Origin: Podochytrium sp. JEL0797
Taxonomy: Eukaryota; Chytridiomycota; Chytridiomycetes; Chytridiales; Chytriomycetaceae
Reading direction: 5' to 3'
DNA length: 54,554 nt
Assembly: GCA_027596195.1 (NCBI GenBank)
Contig: JADGJG010000065.1
Span: 1 to 54,554 of the forward strand
Numbering within the stretch: position 1 is the first letter of the stretch; each line of letters begins with the position of its first letter. A model generated the notes under the pieces. That model was given only the letters and a program-made list of their open reading frames with translations. It did no database searches and was not told the DNA's origin. Positions 44,802 through 54,554 of the stretch are shown one piece after another. The position numbers and the translations under genes were made by a program.

Positions 44802-47789
44802 CTAAGCGCGCACGTTGACATAAATTCCATCCCACACCCTCTTAATTTCTTTGGCAAACTCAATAGCGGCGTCTTGTCCATCAAACTCGGTTTCAAACTC
44901 CATCGTCATGACTGGGTTGACAAACGAAGTAATAACCAGCGAACCTCGAACACTCAAGATCACATCACTTAACCCAAAACAAGAGAGATCTCTTTTGACC
45001 GATTCCAGCGACACCCAAAATTTCGAACGCGTGCAAACAAACGAAAGCAACGTGTTTTCCCAGACGGACCAGCCACTGCCGAACCACTTCCCTTTCCGTG
45101 TCAAGAAGATTCGCCAGCGATACAAGAGCTTGTGGCCGATTTGAACTCGTTGACAGGGTTCGCGTCGTGGAATCAACGCCACTGGATGCATGACCTGGTT
45201 TTTGTTGACAGCAGGAGGTGATTTTTGGAAATGGGGCGGGTTTTGAGATTTCTTAATCTTGGTGTTGCTATTTGCAGACTGGATCGGCTTCGTTGGATTC
45301 ACAGATTTTCTCGTTTGTTCCAGCAGGAGGTGGATCTTTTCGCGTTCAATTGCATATGCGGTGGGTACCAAAAACAAACCCAACACTGTGGTGACAAATA
45401 TCCAGATTCCAACCGCGGCAAAGAATCCAGTAGTTGGAGTCAGCTCTGAAGTGGCAAGGAAAAGCATCCAAAAGGCAAACATTAGTGCAATGATGAACAG
45501 CAAGATCAGCATTCCAGTATCATTGTGGACGAATGGAACATTCCTCGAGTAGTAGATTGTGGGCAACAGTGCGACTGCCAAGGTAATGCTGATGCCATAA
45601 ACAGTGGCTTCAAGTTCGTCACTGGACGGCAAACTCTTGCACGTACTGATGGAGTTGGAGTTGATGGTCACAAACACTGGAGCACGGCCACCTTGATATG
45701 TGTAGATCGAAAGAAGGATCTGACAAAATGGGTCAATGCGAATTGTAGAACCAAACAAGGAAAAAGTGGTTTACAATCTGAATGGCGACAAAAACAAATG
45801 GAAAGCCGCGTTGCATGAAAATTAGCCATTCCATCTTGTGCTTCAGAATTACCGTTTTTGAAGAGCATATTCTTGCTGTGTATAGAGTCTTGGCCACAAA
45901 CGATGCCATGAAGAGTGTGGATCCGATCCCAAACAGCCAGAGTCGCGCCAGACATGACCAGAATGTGGCATCATTAAGATAACAGATCATGGACAAATAG
46001 CAAAGCAGGATTCCAAAGATGATCAAGTTGGATTGAAATGGATTTTTGGCGCGTATCAGCGGGTTTTTCGCATTCTTGAAGATCACGAAACCGAGGATGC
46101 ACAATATTGTTCCTAATACAGAACATCCAAGGATAACTTTTCCGTTGGTCGTTTTAAGAGTATCAGAGAAAATAATGACACGGACGATCGGTGGGCCATC
46201 GGGGGGGGTGTTGTTGAATTTCCGTGAAATATTGTTGGGGCCGACGGATGATACGTTAATGTGGGGCCTTTCGAGTTACTTTGGCCAAAAGCTAAATCAG
46301 AGGGTCAAAAGAGCACAAGTGATTTCATCCTTACTATTGCATGTGTTGTTTAAAGTGTAGTAGCACGCCCAAAAAAAAACGGCATCAGATCCAACAGTGT
46401 TTGAGAAAGCTGTAGAATTTAGGAGATCCCTCAAATCCTCAGTCAGGTTTTCCCCCGGAACTGCGCCATTCTGCCCTCTCAATACGCGATCCAAGCCATT
46501 CATCAGGGTCATTGCACAGTCAAATGGAGATACAATATCATAAAATGAGAGAAAGCTATCATTAAGAAATGAGTTTGAGAGTTGGCCCATTTGAAAGATC
46601 ACTTCATCGGTAAGATTTTGATCAACGACTCCATCAATCCCCTGTGAAAACATGATGAATCCTTGCATCACAGAATAATAATCAGGACCATATTCTGTTA
46701 TATAAGAATAAGAATTAACCGCAATATATCTCGGAATAAAACATGCCTTGGATGGGGTTGCCGAGAGGAAATGGTTGAAATGGTGAAATCCATACATGCT
46801 CACCATCTGCAAATGCAAACTGGGATCCCAAAATGTAAGAGACTTGCGCAATCCATTCCGGATTTCCCGTCAAAACAATATATCGCGCATCAACCATGGT
46901 CAGGCAATTGGCAATAGACGCAATATCTGTTGGTGCAAGGACACTTGGACCGGTGCATTGCGCCAGGACTTGAATTTCATTTGAATAAAACGCATCAATC
47001 ATGTTATTTGAGACTGTATCATTTTTTTAGTTGCTAGGGTAATGACAGAAGAATAATCACATTAACTAATCATGCTGGCTGGGTTTATATATTCAATAAC
47101 CAAGGCCACGCGTTTTACGTTCCAGAACTGAAATAATCTAACATAACTGATTCCAATATCCTGAAGCCCTCCTAAATACAATTTTAGAAAGTTATATTTC
47201 TTTTTCGTGACTGACCTTGTATTCGAAAGAAATACGGATACAAATTCTTGTTTGACATTTGTGCTGTACCGCAAGTTGCGATTTTATAGAATGAAGTAAT
47301 CGCAGCAAGTAACATCGTGGTCGAGTCTAATTCCGTCGATATGAGTGCAAACAAATCTGGGAGTTGTGGTTAGTTTACCGCGCACCACAAAAAGTTTCTC
47401 CAACCATTTTGGCCAAACATGTCATTGATCGCGGTTTCCATGGCATATGCGCCTGTTATTTGAGAGGAAGTGACTGGAATATTCGCGGAAGGATCCAAAT
47501 CATTGAAGCGCCGAATGACCACCGTTGTGTTTGGCAAAATATCGGGATCGTTGTTGATCATGTTGACCGCGACTTGTATGGCAATGTCGTTGATGTAAGT
47601 ATATCCATCATACGCCCATATATTAATTTGGGAGTTGTTGTTGAGAAAATATGGGACTTGCGAGCCGTTCAAGCGCGCGCCGAGACTCGCGTACGAGTAA
47701 GAGCCAATGATTCCAAGCTCAACACGGGAGCGATTCTTTAGAGCACCTGCAAGGGCGAAGCCGATGGAAAATACGAGGATTGTCCTCAT
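44802..47789 (-). CDS. class C (GABA-B-like) G-protein-coupled receptor with a possible C-terminal PH-like domain
   Basis: Seven exons were read: 47789-47405, 47356-47216, 47171-47067, 47013-46720, 46694-46335, 46291-45775 and 45719-44802, about 906 residues. A signal peptide (ILVFSIGFALAGA) leads a Venus-flytrap ligand domain (IAIQVAVNMINND, then DLFALISTELDSTTM, ARYIVLTGNPEWIAQV, FDCAMTLMNGLDRVL). Seven spans follow from VILGCSVLGTILCILGFVIF to TTVLGLFLVPTAYAIE. The tail of about 180 residues ends in a strand-rich segment (WSVWENTLLSFVC..EFAKEIKRVW) that resembles a PH domain. Exon 6 needs one extra base in the G8 run at 46201-46208 to stay in frame. The intron 46719-46695 would be only 25 nt. 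Both points may be assembly errors or real defects. Confidence 0.8.
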
Positions 47790-48208
47790 GGTTCTTGCTC
47801 TGTCGCAAGTTGCTAAAAGTGAGCGACAAGAGCTTGTAATAATGGATCTCTGTCTCACTCGATTAATTGCGGAACGCGAACACGGGGGATGATGTGCGAT
47901 TCAGAGCCGAAAAATATTCCGATAATTGTCAATCTTTGGCGCTGCAATTGCGTAGCGATCTCTTTTGCCTGGTTTTTAAATTTCGAAAAGTACGCGTCGG
48001 ACTCGGTGGATTGCTCCGCTTTTGCTGCTAAGTGATACTTAAAAAGTGACCCCAGAATAAAATTCTTTGCAACCATGCGATTAAGATATGCCCAAATCGG
48101 CCCACAGGCCCACCGCCCACAAAAAACAATCAACCAAGATCGAACGCGGCCCTCTACTCGCGTTTCGTCTTGAAAAAATAGTTCTCTTAACTCATTTACT
48201 CTTCCGAC
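47790..48208. other. bidirectional intergenic region
   Basis: About 420 bases upstream of both the GPCR gene (leftward) and the Sel1 pseudogene (rightward). A leftward open frame at 47855-48133 shows a charged helix (EIATQLQRQRL) but no family and is not called. Confidence 0.4.
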
Positions 48209-48716
48209 ATGCCGCCGGAAACAATTCGAAAAATTCCTAGTGATTGGAGGGAGGGATACTCAGTCCCCTTTGAAGGGTCTCGCAGGGCTGCAGAACAAGG
48301 AAATGCCAAGGCTCAGCAATTGTTGGGTTCCATCTATGAGAAGGGCTAAGGCTTCCCTCAAGACACTTCATTGGCACTCTCCTGGTATCGCAAGTCGGCT
48401 TTACAGGGCAACGCGGATGCTCAGTGTCGCTTGGGGATTTTCTATGCCACTTGAAAATTGTGATGGTTTGTTTCTCAAGGCGTCTGAACAAGGGCACTCA
48501 GAGTCTCAATAACACTTATCCATTTGTCATCTTTACTACAACGATGATGGTCAGGCAGTCCGTTGGCTTCAAAAATCGGCAGCGCAAGGCAACGCCCAGG
48601 CATAATTGAGCATCCACTATTTCTCTGGCCTTTCTCGAGACCACCCACTGGCTGTTATATGGTGCTGGAAGGCTGCTGAACAAGGCCTCGCGGAGGCGCA
48701 ATGCGATTGGGTGTAG
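48209..48716 (+). pseudogene. Sel1-like repeat protein pseudogene
   Basis: After MPPETIRKIPSDW, five Sel1-type units can be followed by their hallmark AAEQGNAKAQQLLGSIYEKG, SALQGNADAQCRLGIFY, SEQGHSESQ, SAAQGNAQA and AAEQGLAEAQ. The frame is broken several times: TAA at 48347-48349 where the repeat wants Gln, TGA after FYAT, and further stops and frame shifts. Sel1 repeats are TPR-like helical pairs used as scaffolds. The regular spacing of about 36 residues survives, so decay is fairly recent. Confidence 0.85.
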
Positions 48717-48939
48717 CGTATGCCAACGAACATGTCGGAGAACGTTTGAAACCCGTAGTCGCGCCACCCAGTCTCGCTCCTCCATTCTGCACCTCCCAGG
48801 CAATCAGAATACGGAGAAATACTTTGGCTTTTATAGATACAAAAGAAAAACAAGTAAAAACTTGGGAAACGAGGCAAAATAAAAGAGAACAAAAACTAAA
48901 GAAACGCCATATCAGAGTCCACCTCTCCGAGAGTCCACC
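48717..48939. other. convergent 3' region
   Basis: Short A-rich stretch between the Sel1 pseudogene and the leftward coiled-coil gene; nothing recognised. Confidence 0.35.
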
Positions 48940-49617
48940 TCAAAACAACAAAGAAGACAACAAATCCTCTGCATCCCTCATCCTCTTTGTCTTCCTCTCC
49001 CCCTCGTCCCCCACACATTCACCCACCTCCACCGTATTCGAACCTGTTCGTAGTGAACCCTCATTCCCTTTCGCCCGCAAAGCCTCCAATTCTGTCACTA
49101 ACCTCCGATTCTCTTCCCTCACTCGATTCAACTGCGCTTGAATCTGGATCGTGTGGGTTTGGAGAAGGGCCCATTCGGTTGCGGGGATTTGAACAAACTG
49201 CGTTCCTGCTGGTGAGGGTTGCCTCCGCGGTGATGCCGCCGCGCATTGGAGGGATGTGGTTTCGGGTGGTGGGGATTTGAGTTGTAGGACGGAGGGGACT
49301 AGTGGGAGAGTGGTGGCGGTGGGGAAGTGGACGATCGGATTCAAGCCTTTGGGTACCCCATTCGAGGGCACACCTCCCTCCGTTTCTGTAGACCCGCTAG
49401 AAGAGTCCTCACAATCGAGATAGAGCGCGGTAGTTTCGGTCTTGAGCGGGGAGCTCTTAGTCGGGTAATGATGGTTCTGCGCATTCAACAGCTGCGAGGC
49501 GGGTGCATCCGGTTTTTTGAAGACGGGGAGGTGGAGGAGGGGTGGTCGAAGTGTCGTCGTAGGTGGAGACCGGGAGGTTGCAGTAGCAGGTGTTGTTGGT
49601 GTAGTCGGCGTGAGCAT
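48940..49617 (-). CDS. unrecognised Pro/Thr-rich protein with a C-terminal coiled coil
   Basis: One exon gives 225 residues. The first 120 are Pro/Thr/Ser-rich and probably disordered. A coiled coil (HTIQIQAQLNRVREENRRLV, then ELEALRAKG) of about four heptads resembles a leucine zipper. No basic region precedes it, so bZIP DNA binding is not supported. The end is MRDAEDLLSSLLF. An ATG at 49705 in another frame (MSSLQEQRPKWNFF) could be a first exon, but no good donor joins it. The function is unknown. Confidence 0.5.
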   Translation of the reverse strand: MLTPTTPTTPATATSRSPPTTTLRPPLLHLPVFKKPDAPASQLLNAQNHHYPTKSSPLKTETTALYLDCEDSSSGSTETEGGVPSNGVPKGLNPIVHFPTATTLPLVPSVLQLKSPPPETTSLQCAAASPRRQPSPAGTQFVQIPATEWALLQTHTIQIQAQLNRVREENRRLVTELEALRAKGNEGSLRTGSNTVEVGECVGDEGERKTKRMRDAEDLLSSLLF

Positions 49618-49884
49618 TGGACGATCGGATCGGTTCGGGAGCCCTCTTTTTCGAAACAGAGTTGAAAAAATTCCATTTCGGTCTTTGCTCTTGCAATGAA
49701 CTCATAATGACGTATTAACGCGAAGTGGGTTTTTAAGAAAAGGATATTTTCTAAGGTTATTAAAGAAACGAAAAATGCGGAAGAAAGAGGAAGATACGCG
49801 AAAACGCGGAAACGCACGGGAATTCACAATTCGTTTGTCAATAAGAATACACGCGTGATACACGTGAAGCGTGCTTGAATCCAC

Positions 49885-50040
49885 ACCTTCACCTTGACAC
49901 CACATTCCATCCGCACACCAAACTCCCTCTACCTGTCCACCACCTCCCCAATCCGATCCCGCATCCCTTACACCCGTGCACCTCAAATCCACAAAGAAAG
50001 GAAAAACCGCCCCACACTTCCTTATCAGTGAACCCGCGCG
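49885..50040 (-). repeat. decayed partial duplicate of the 3' end of the neighbouring gene
   Basis: The stretch is similar to the last 100-odd bases of the gene ending at 50046: both carry CTCCCCAATCCGATCCC, AACTCCCTCT and CACCTCAAATCCAC in the same order. In the duplicate the frame is lost (a stop interrupts the RELGVRM-like segment). A GCACGGGAATTCACA / GCGCGGGAATTCACA motif flanks both. Confidence 0.6.
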
Positions 50041-50045
50041 GGAAT

Positions 50046-50690
50046 TCACACCTCCACCTTCACACCACACCTCATCCTCACCCCCAACTCCCTCTGCCTC
50101 TCCGCCAACTCCCCAATCCGATCCCTCACCACTCGCAACCGACACCTCAAATCCACTTCCATCTTCACCTGTCCCAACCGTACCGCGTTTGCGGAAACCT
50201 CTCCACTTGTGGGGCCTGGCACGTCTATCCCACTCAACGTTGGAATTAAAACCACCATCGCATCCCCATCCGGTAAATTAGGCAATTTTTTGTGTATCCG
50301 ATTCCGTCGCAGCGGTGAAGGCTGCTGTTGCGGCAGAAGCGGTTGATGCTGACGGGGCAGGCTATTCTCTTTTCCTTCTTCCACCCCTCTCCGGCTCTCC
50401 TTCAGATCCATACTATTCCGAATAATCATTCTCAAGGAGTGTTCTACAGACTGTGAATCGAAAGAAGTGGGTGTGTCTGATCTAAAAGGTGTCGGGTCCA
50501 CGGCGGAAGGGAAACTCAACACTGCAATAGCGGGACTATCGGTGGCGGTGGCGGTTGTGGCAGCGTTGGTAGGAAGAGAAACGGAATGATCAGGATCGAT
50601 AGGTGCACGTTGCTGCCGCACTTTCACACTAGATTTGCGCTTGAGAAGGGAAACTGGAGGAAAGTTTGCGGCAAGGTTTTGGAGAAACAT
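50046..50690 (-). CDS. unrecognised protein with a basic, helical C-terminus
   Basis: One exon from the ATG at 50690 encodes 214 residues. The middle is Ser/Pro/Gln-rich (QHQPLLPQQQPSPLRR). The last 50 residues form an amphipathic helix (RCRLRVVRDRIGELAERQRE) that ends the protein. No domain can be named. A frame without ATG continues upstream to 50840, so a non-recognised first exon is possible. Its 3' end has been partly duplicated just downstream. Confidence 0.45.
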   Translation of the reverse strand: MFLQNLAANFPPVSLLKRKSSVKVRQQRAPIDPDHSVSLPTNAATTATATDSPAIAVLSFPSAVDPTPFRSDTPTSFDSQSVEHSLRMIIRNSMDLKESRRGVEEGKENSLPRQHQPLLPQQQPSPLRRNRIHKKLPNLPDGDAMVVLIPTLSGIDVPGPTSGEVSANAVRLGQVKMEVDLRCRLRVVRDRIGELAERQRELGVRMRCGVKVEV

Positions 50691-51238
50691 GTGGTGGGGT
50701 TCGCGGTGGATTTCCCAAGGGTCAAGGGTGATTCCAAAAGATGGTTCCTGGGAATGAACGCATTGTGTTTTTGTACGTTGCAAAGAAATTTCGTAAAGGA
50801 CGCGATGAAAAGTGGATGAAAAGTTTTTCCATATATACAAAACTCATTACTCAATGAGTTTTTACGCGAGATGAGGCGCACGTGTTGGAAGCAAAAAAGA
50901 TGCCGCCACCTTGAAGAATTGAGGAAGAGGGGAAGAGGGAATTTTTCACCTTTTCCCCCGATTTCTATTGAGATAGCAAATTTTAAACGCATTCGACACC
51001 TCACGTTTCCCTTTACCGACGCTGTTCGTATTTAAAACTTCTTCTAAGATAACAACGTGGATTGAACTTGATTGAATAGATTTTTTAAGAATTCTCCTTT
51101 TTTTTCGGCATGACACAGAAATCGAAAAAAAAATCGGTTCTTCGACAAGCCACCGCTCAATTTGCGAAGGCACTGCGTTGAAGCCTTAACTCCTCTCTCC
51201 TTCTCTCCAACCACTTCTACGCACACATTCACACTACG
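50691..51238. other. divergent promoter region
   Basis: About 550 bases between the leftward hypothetical gene and the rightward CH-domain gene. AT-rich with poly-T runs; pyrimidine-rich just before 51239. No gene is supported. Confidence 0.4.
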
Positions 51239-52127
51239 ATGGAAGCACAGATTGCTGAGCTGCAGGGTGAGTAATTTTTAAGATGATGATGAAGCAATCA
51301 ATTGACACCTCTAGAAGAACTCGCCCTTGCTTCGTCCAACCACACTGCCTCACTGGCTCTCTCCCAGCTCTCCTCCGACCACTCCACACACACTCTCGTA
51401 GTCAAACAACTCTCCTCTGAGAAGGACTCGTTCTCCTCCCGCGTTGCCCTTCTCGCCACTCAACAACTCCTCCTCCTCGAAGCATCCATCACCAAGGACA
51501 TGACTCGCTTCGACTCTCTTATTGACCTCCTAGGCACCACCCCCCACCGCATCCACCCCGCTGAGTGTTTCGACTTCAAATCCACCAAAGAACACTTCAT
51601 CTCCCAGCTTGAAGTCCAAGCCCAACTCGCCATTGACAAAATCGTGTCCCTCGCGAATGAATCAGACAACCTCCTCCAAGAACGTCTCGACAAAATCGCC
51701 CGAGATCTCTCTGTCCCTGAACCCCTCCAGCGAGTCCCCGCACCAACCACAACCCCAACCAACCCCCCACCTCCCCGCCCAACCTCCCTCGCCCCAGTCC
51801 CCTCCACAGCCCCACCGCGTCCCCCCGTCAAACCAAGACCACGTCCCAACACGGTCGCCACCACAGACCTATCCTCGCTCCAAGACGCAGCAGAAGCCCC
51901 AATTCCTGTTGTGGAATCGCGCAAATCGAATCTCATGCTCGATCTCAACCGCATGCTAGCCGGCGGCCCCCCCACAAACCATCACCACGTGTCCGCGTCC
52001 GTGGAAGCTCTTGCTTCTGCTGATCCTGATTCGGAATCTCCTGCTGTTGCCGAAGATGCCACCAACCCCGAGGAAGACCCCGTTGTTACCCCTGAAGCCG
52101 TGGAATCCGACGAATACGAAGTGGTTG

Positions 52128-52159
<32 letters not shown>

Positions 52160-54037
52160 CCACTCAACGACACGATCGCCATCCCTCCACCAATTGAACC
52201 CTCCCCCGCCGCGTTCGTGGCCAAACGCACGTCCACTATCTCACTCGGATCTACTCAATCTCTTGCCGCTTCGGCTCCTGCTCCTGTTCCCGCTTCGGCT
52301 CCCGCCCCCGCCCAAGCGACGGTTCCGCCACCTCAACCTGCGGCTGCCTCAAAACCAACCCCTGTCGCTCACGAAAAGAAGGGTCTCATGGGAATGCTCA
52401 CGCATCTCACAAAGTCGCGTCCAAAGGCTGCTGGTGGGAGGTCCAAGTCGGGGCGTGGACAAGGGAGTGGAGATTTGAATGTGATTGCTGCTACTGATGC
52501 TGTTGTTGGTGCTTCTGCCGTTGTTGGTAGTGATGTTGTTGCTGGGGAAGGGAGTGATGACGTGAAGGAAGCCGGTGTTGTTTCTGAGGATTTGTTGGAG
52601 GTGAGTTTGAAACAGGAGCATATTTCCCAACCTGTTTCTCGATTGAGATTTTCACCCCATTTCCCCTCAAACAGTCCACCGACCCAACAACCTCCACCGA
52701 CCCCCTCCCATCCGCTCAAGACCCGATCCACACACAACCCCCACCCCCAAACCCACGCACCTCCCAAGACACCACCAACCCCCACCCCCCACCCCCGAAC
52801 CCACGCACCTCCCACCCCCCCACCCTCGACCCCTCCCACCCCCCACCCCCAAACCCACGCACCTCCCTCCCCGAGCCCACCTCACCAACCGACCCCCTCC
52901 CCCCGCGCCCACCTATCCCAACCCCCCGCCCCCGCCCGACTACGGCACCAATCGAATCCCCACCAACCTCCACGAAATCCATCACATCCCTCGACGATCT
53001 GCGTACAGACCCCACCAACCCTCCACCCCCACCCGCGCGTCCACGTCCTGCCCCGCGTCCGGAGTCAGACCGCCCAACAAGCACACTCTCCCAAAGCTTC
53101 ACATCCCTCGACTCGAATGGAGATGAAGTCCCCACCTCCTCCACGGACACGACCTCACCCACGCGTACCGGAGGACCACCCGTGGTTCCTGTGAAACGAA
53201 TCCCAGGAGTATTCGCGAACCAGAGGGGACACGGTGCAATGGCTGCTCTCGCGTCAGCCATGAATTCGAGAGTTTCGGGGATTAATCAGCAGAGGGCGAG
53301 TATCGTGGAATCCGGGGGAGATGAAGCAGCGGGGGTGGAAGTGGCGGGTGGGGAAGTGGAGAATGTGGTGCCTGTTTCTGCGGTTAGTCGTTTTTCCTAT
53401 TCTTGTTCAAAAGTCACCCCCCCAGTCACTGACTGAACACGGTGAATTTACATGTAGGTTCCACAGTACATTCAACCTGTTCGAGCGAATTCGGATTCCA
53501 CGACTACTTCTGCGACGAGTCACGATTCTCATGCGCCGGTGCATATTCCGGAGCCCATGCATTTCCGGAAGAAGGATAATAGCGTGAGTGGGGATGATAA
53601 AGCGATTGAAAAGGTATGCAAACCCCCACTACCCTTGTGTGTGCGTTTTTTGATCTTTCCTTCTTGGGATACACAGCACGCTCTCGAATGGTTAAACCAA
53701 CACCTTGCGTCGCATGAGATTGTGATGCAGGATTTGTATACGGAGTTGGGGAATGGGTTGAATTTGATTTATGCGTTGGAGGTAACACACCGCTCCCCCT
53801 ACCCCCCCTCTCAAACGATTCTAAATACCGATTCTACAGGACGCGACCGGCGAATCCGTCGGAAAATACAACAAACGCGCGATTATGGCCGTGCACAAGA
53901 TTGACAACATTGCGGTGGCGCTCAACTTTTTGAGTAAGAAGGGTGTCGCGACGCAGTTTATGACTCCGCAGGATGTGGTTGATGGGAAGAAGGATAAGAT
54001 TCTGACGTTGTTTAATTATATTGTGAAGCGGTTTTGA
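51239..54037 (+). CDS. proline-rich protein with a single C-terminal calponin-homology domain
   Basis: Exons 51239-51266, 51315-52600, 52675-53382, 53458-53613, 53677-53781 and 53840-54037 encode 826 residues, all joints GT-AG and in frame. Residues 1-150 are helical (LALASSNHTASLALSQL; ASITKDMTRFDSLIDLLG), possibly a coiled coil. A long Pro/Ala/Ser-rich part follows, with a run of ten Gln and several PPPPNPRTS repeats. The C-terminal 100 residues are a CH domain: ALEWLNQHLASHE, ELGNGLNLIYALED, KIDNIAVALNFLSKKGV and KILTLFNYIVKRF. The sequence is nearest to parvin or type-3 CH domains. Single CH domains of this type rarely bind actin alone; a cytoskeletal scaffold role is inferred. A frame that ignores the intron at 52601 runs into the proline repeats and is spurious. 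Confidence 0.85.
52130..52159 (+). repeat. CAA microsatellite coding polyglutamine
   Basis: Ten CAA codons in a row inside the CH-domain gene. Pure codon use suggests recent expansion. Confidence 0.9.
52730..52870 (+). repeat. imperfect tandem repeat coding PPPPNPRTS
   Basis: The string CCCAAACCCACGCACCTCCC or a close variant occurs three times at intervals of about 54-57 bases, within exon 3 of the CH-domain gene. It codes proline-rich linkers. Confidence 0.75.
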
Positions 54038-54554
54038 AGGGGGATGGGGGACGGGGTAGATTTTTGCAAGTTATATTGTTTTGAAAAAGAAAAAGGTTAT
54101 CCATTTATTTTATATCCACCGGGGTACGCACGCGCTCTGTTATATGTGTGTTAAGTTGCAAGACTGTGGGATTTCAACACTCCTCTTTCTCTTTTTTACT
54201 AGAAGAAAAATAATCTCAAAACGCAAGTTTTGTGAGTGGCCGCGGGGTGTTAAAAAAAATTGCATCCCGATCCTTGCGACACTTTCTGGCCGCTCTCTTA
54301 ATACTCGAATTTGAGCATTCATCTGCAAGATACGACATTTAACGTCCTCGTTCAAATCTTCACCGAATACGTAACACGACTCTTTCTTTTTATTATGTTA
54401 TTACACTATATCCAATAAGAGAGAATAAATCCCAAACGGAAGGGTTATTAGGTGGGAGGCGGGACAAAATCGAAACCTGACCTAAAACACATTCAGCTTA
54501 CCCTATGAAAAAAGTCAAAAACTATCACTTACTTTCACTCAAAACAACGAAAGA
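54038..54554. other. 3' flank and window end, nothing recognised
   Basis: About 500 AT-rich bases after the CH-domain gene. The last 150 bases (CTTTCTTTTT, many TA-rich runs) could be the promoter of a gene beyond the window. Confidence 0.4.

Noticed and set aside
48940..49617. bZIP transcription factor
   Set aside because: The leucine-zipper-like coil lacks the basic DNA-binding region with the conserved Asn and Arg.
51302..53194. 630-codon frame in the CH-domain gene
   Set aside because: It ignores the intron 52601-52674 and enters the proline repeats in the wrong frame; the spliced model continues in frame to the CH domain.
52716..53261. Gly/Val/Arg-rich minus-strand frames and CRISPR-like regular repeats
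   Set aside because: The repeats are coding PPPPNPRTS units with no conserved spacers, and the minus frames are their complements.

Overview
The window looks like nuclear DNA of a zoosporic (flagellated) fungus, most probably a chytrid. It is gene-dense, with genes on both strands and many GT-AG introns of about 45-65 nt. It mixes fungal-type families with genes expected of an organism that builds a motile flagellum: a DNAAF6/PIH1D3-type dynein assembly factor and a CCDC81-like protein. It also holds a class C (GABA-B-like) GPCR and ABCA-type half transporters, both unusual for classical yeasts and moulds. All protein-family calls are made by eye from translated exons; no database was searched.

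Left part (1-11,750): a partial F-box/LRR gene, an EXPERA/TMEM97-like membrane protein, a secreted ML-domain (NPC2-like) gene beside a decayed ABCA fragment, a small fungal four-span membrane protein, a UBE2C-type E2, a complete bifunctional lysine-ketoglutarate reductase/saccharopine dehydrogenase, a UBE2J2-type E2 without a visible tail anchor, DNAAF6, and a second ML-domain gene behind a repeated promoter element.

Middle (11,750-31,080): a broken third ML copy, then two nearly identical 12-exon ABCA half transporters in tandem, each about 3.8 kb. These are followed by molybdopterin synthase large subunit, an eight-span membrane protein of unknown function, a divergent protein with PARG-like motifs, a second TMEM97-like gene, an unrecognised Ser/Ala-rich protein, an ectonucleotide pyrophosphatase/phosphodiesterase, and two MAPEG (microsomal GST-like) genes.

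Right part (31,080-54,554): a frameshifted F-box/LRR pseudogene, a MYND-finger protein, a third MAPEG gene, a tandem pair of claudin/PMP22-like tetraspans, a BTB/BACK protein, the CCDC81-like gene, an FAD monooxygenase, the class C GPCR (with one apparent homopolymer frameshift), a Sel1-repeat pseudogene, two low-complexity genes, and a proline-rich protein ending in a calponin-homology domain.

The dominant process is local gene-family turnover. ML, ABCA, MAPEG, tetraspan, TMEM97-like and F-box/LRR genes all occur as two or more copies in different states of decay. Many of these families handle lipids or sit in membranes. The best candidate for a linked unit is the convergent ML + ABCA pair, which appears twice: once with a broken ML copy and an intact ABCA gene, once with an intact ML gene and a broken ABCA copy. 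No tRNA, rRNA, CRISPR array or clear transposon was seen.
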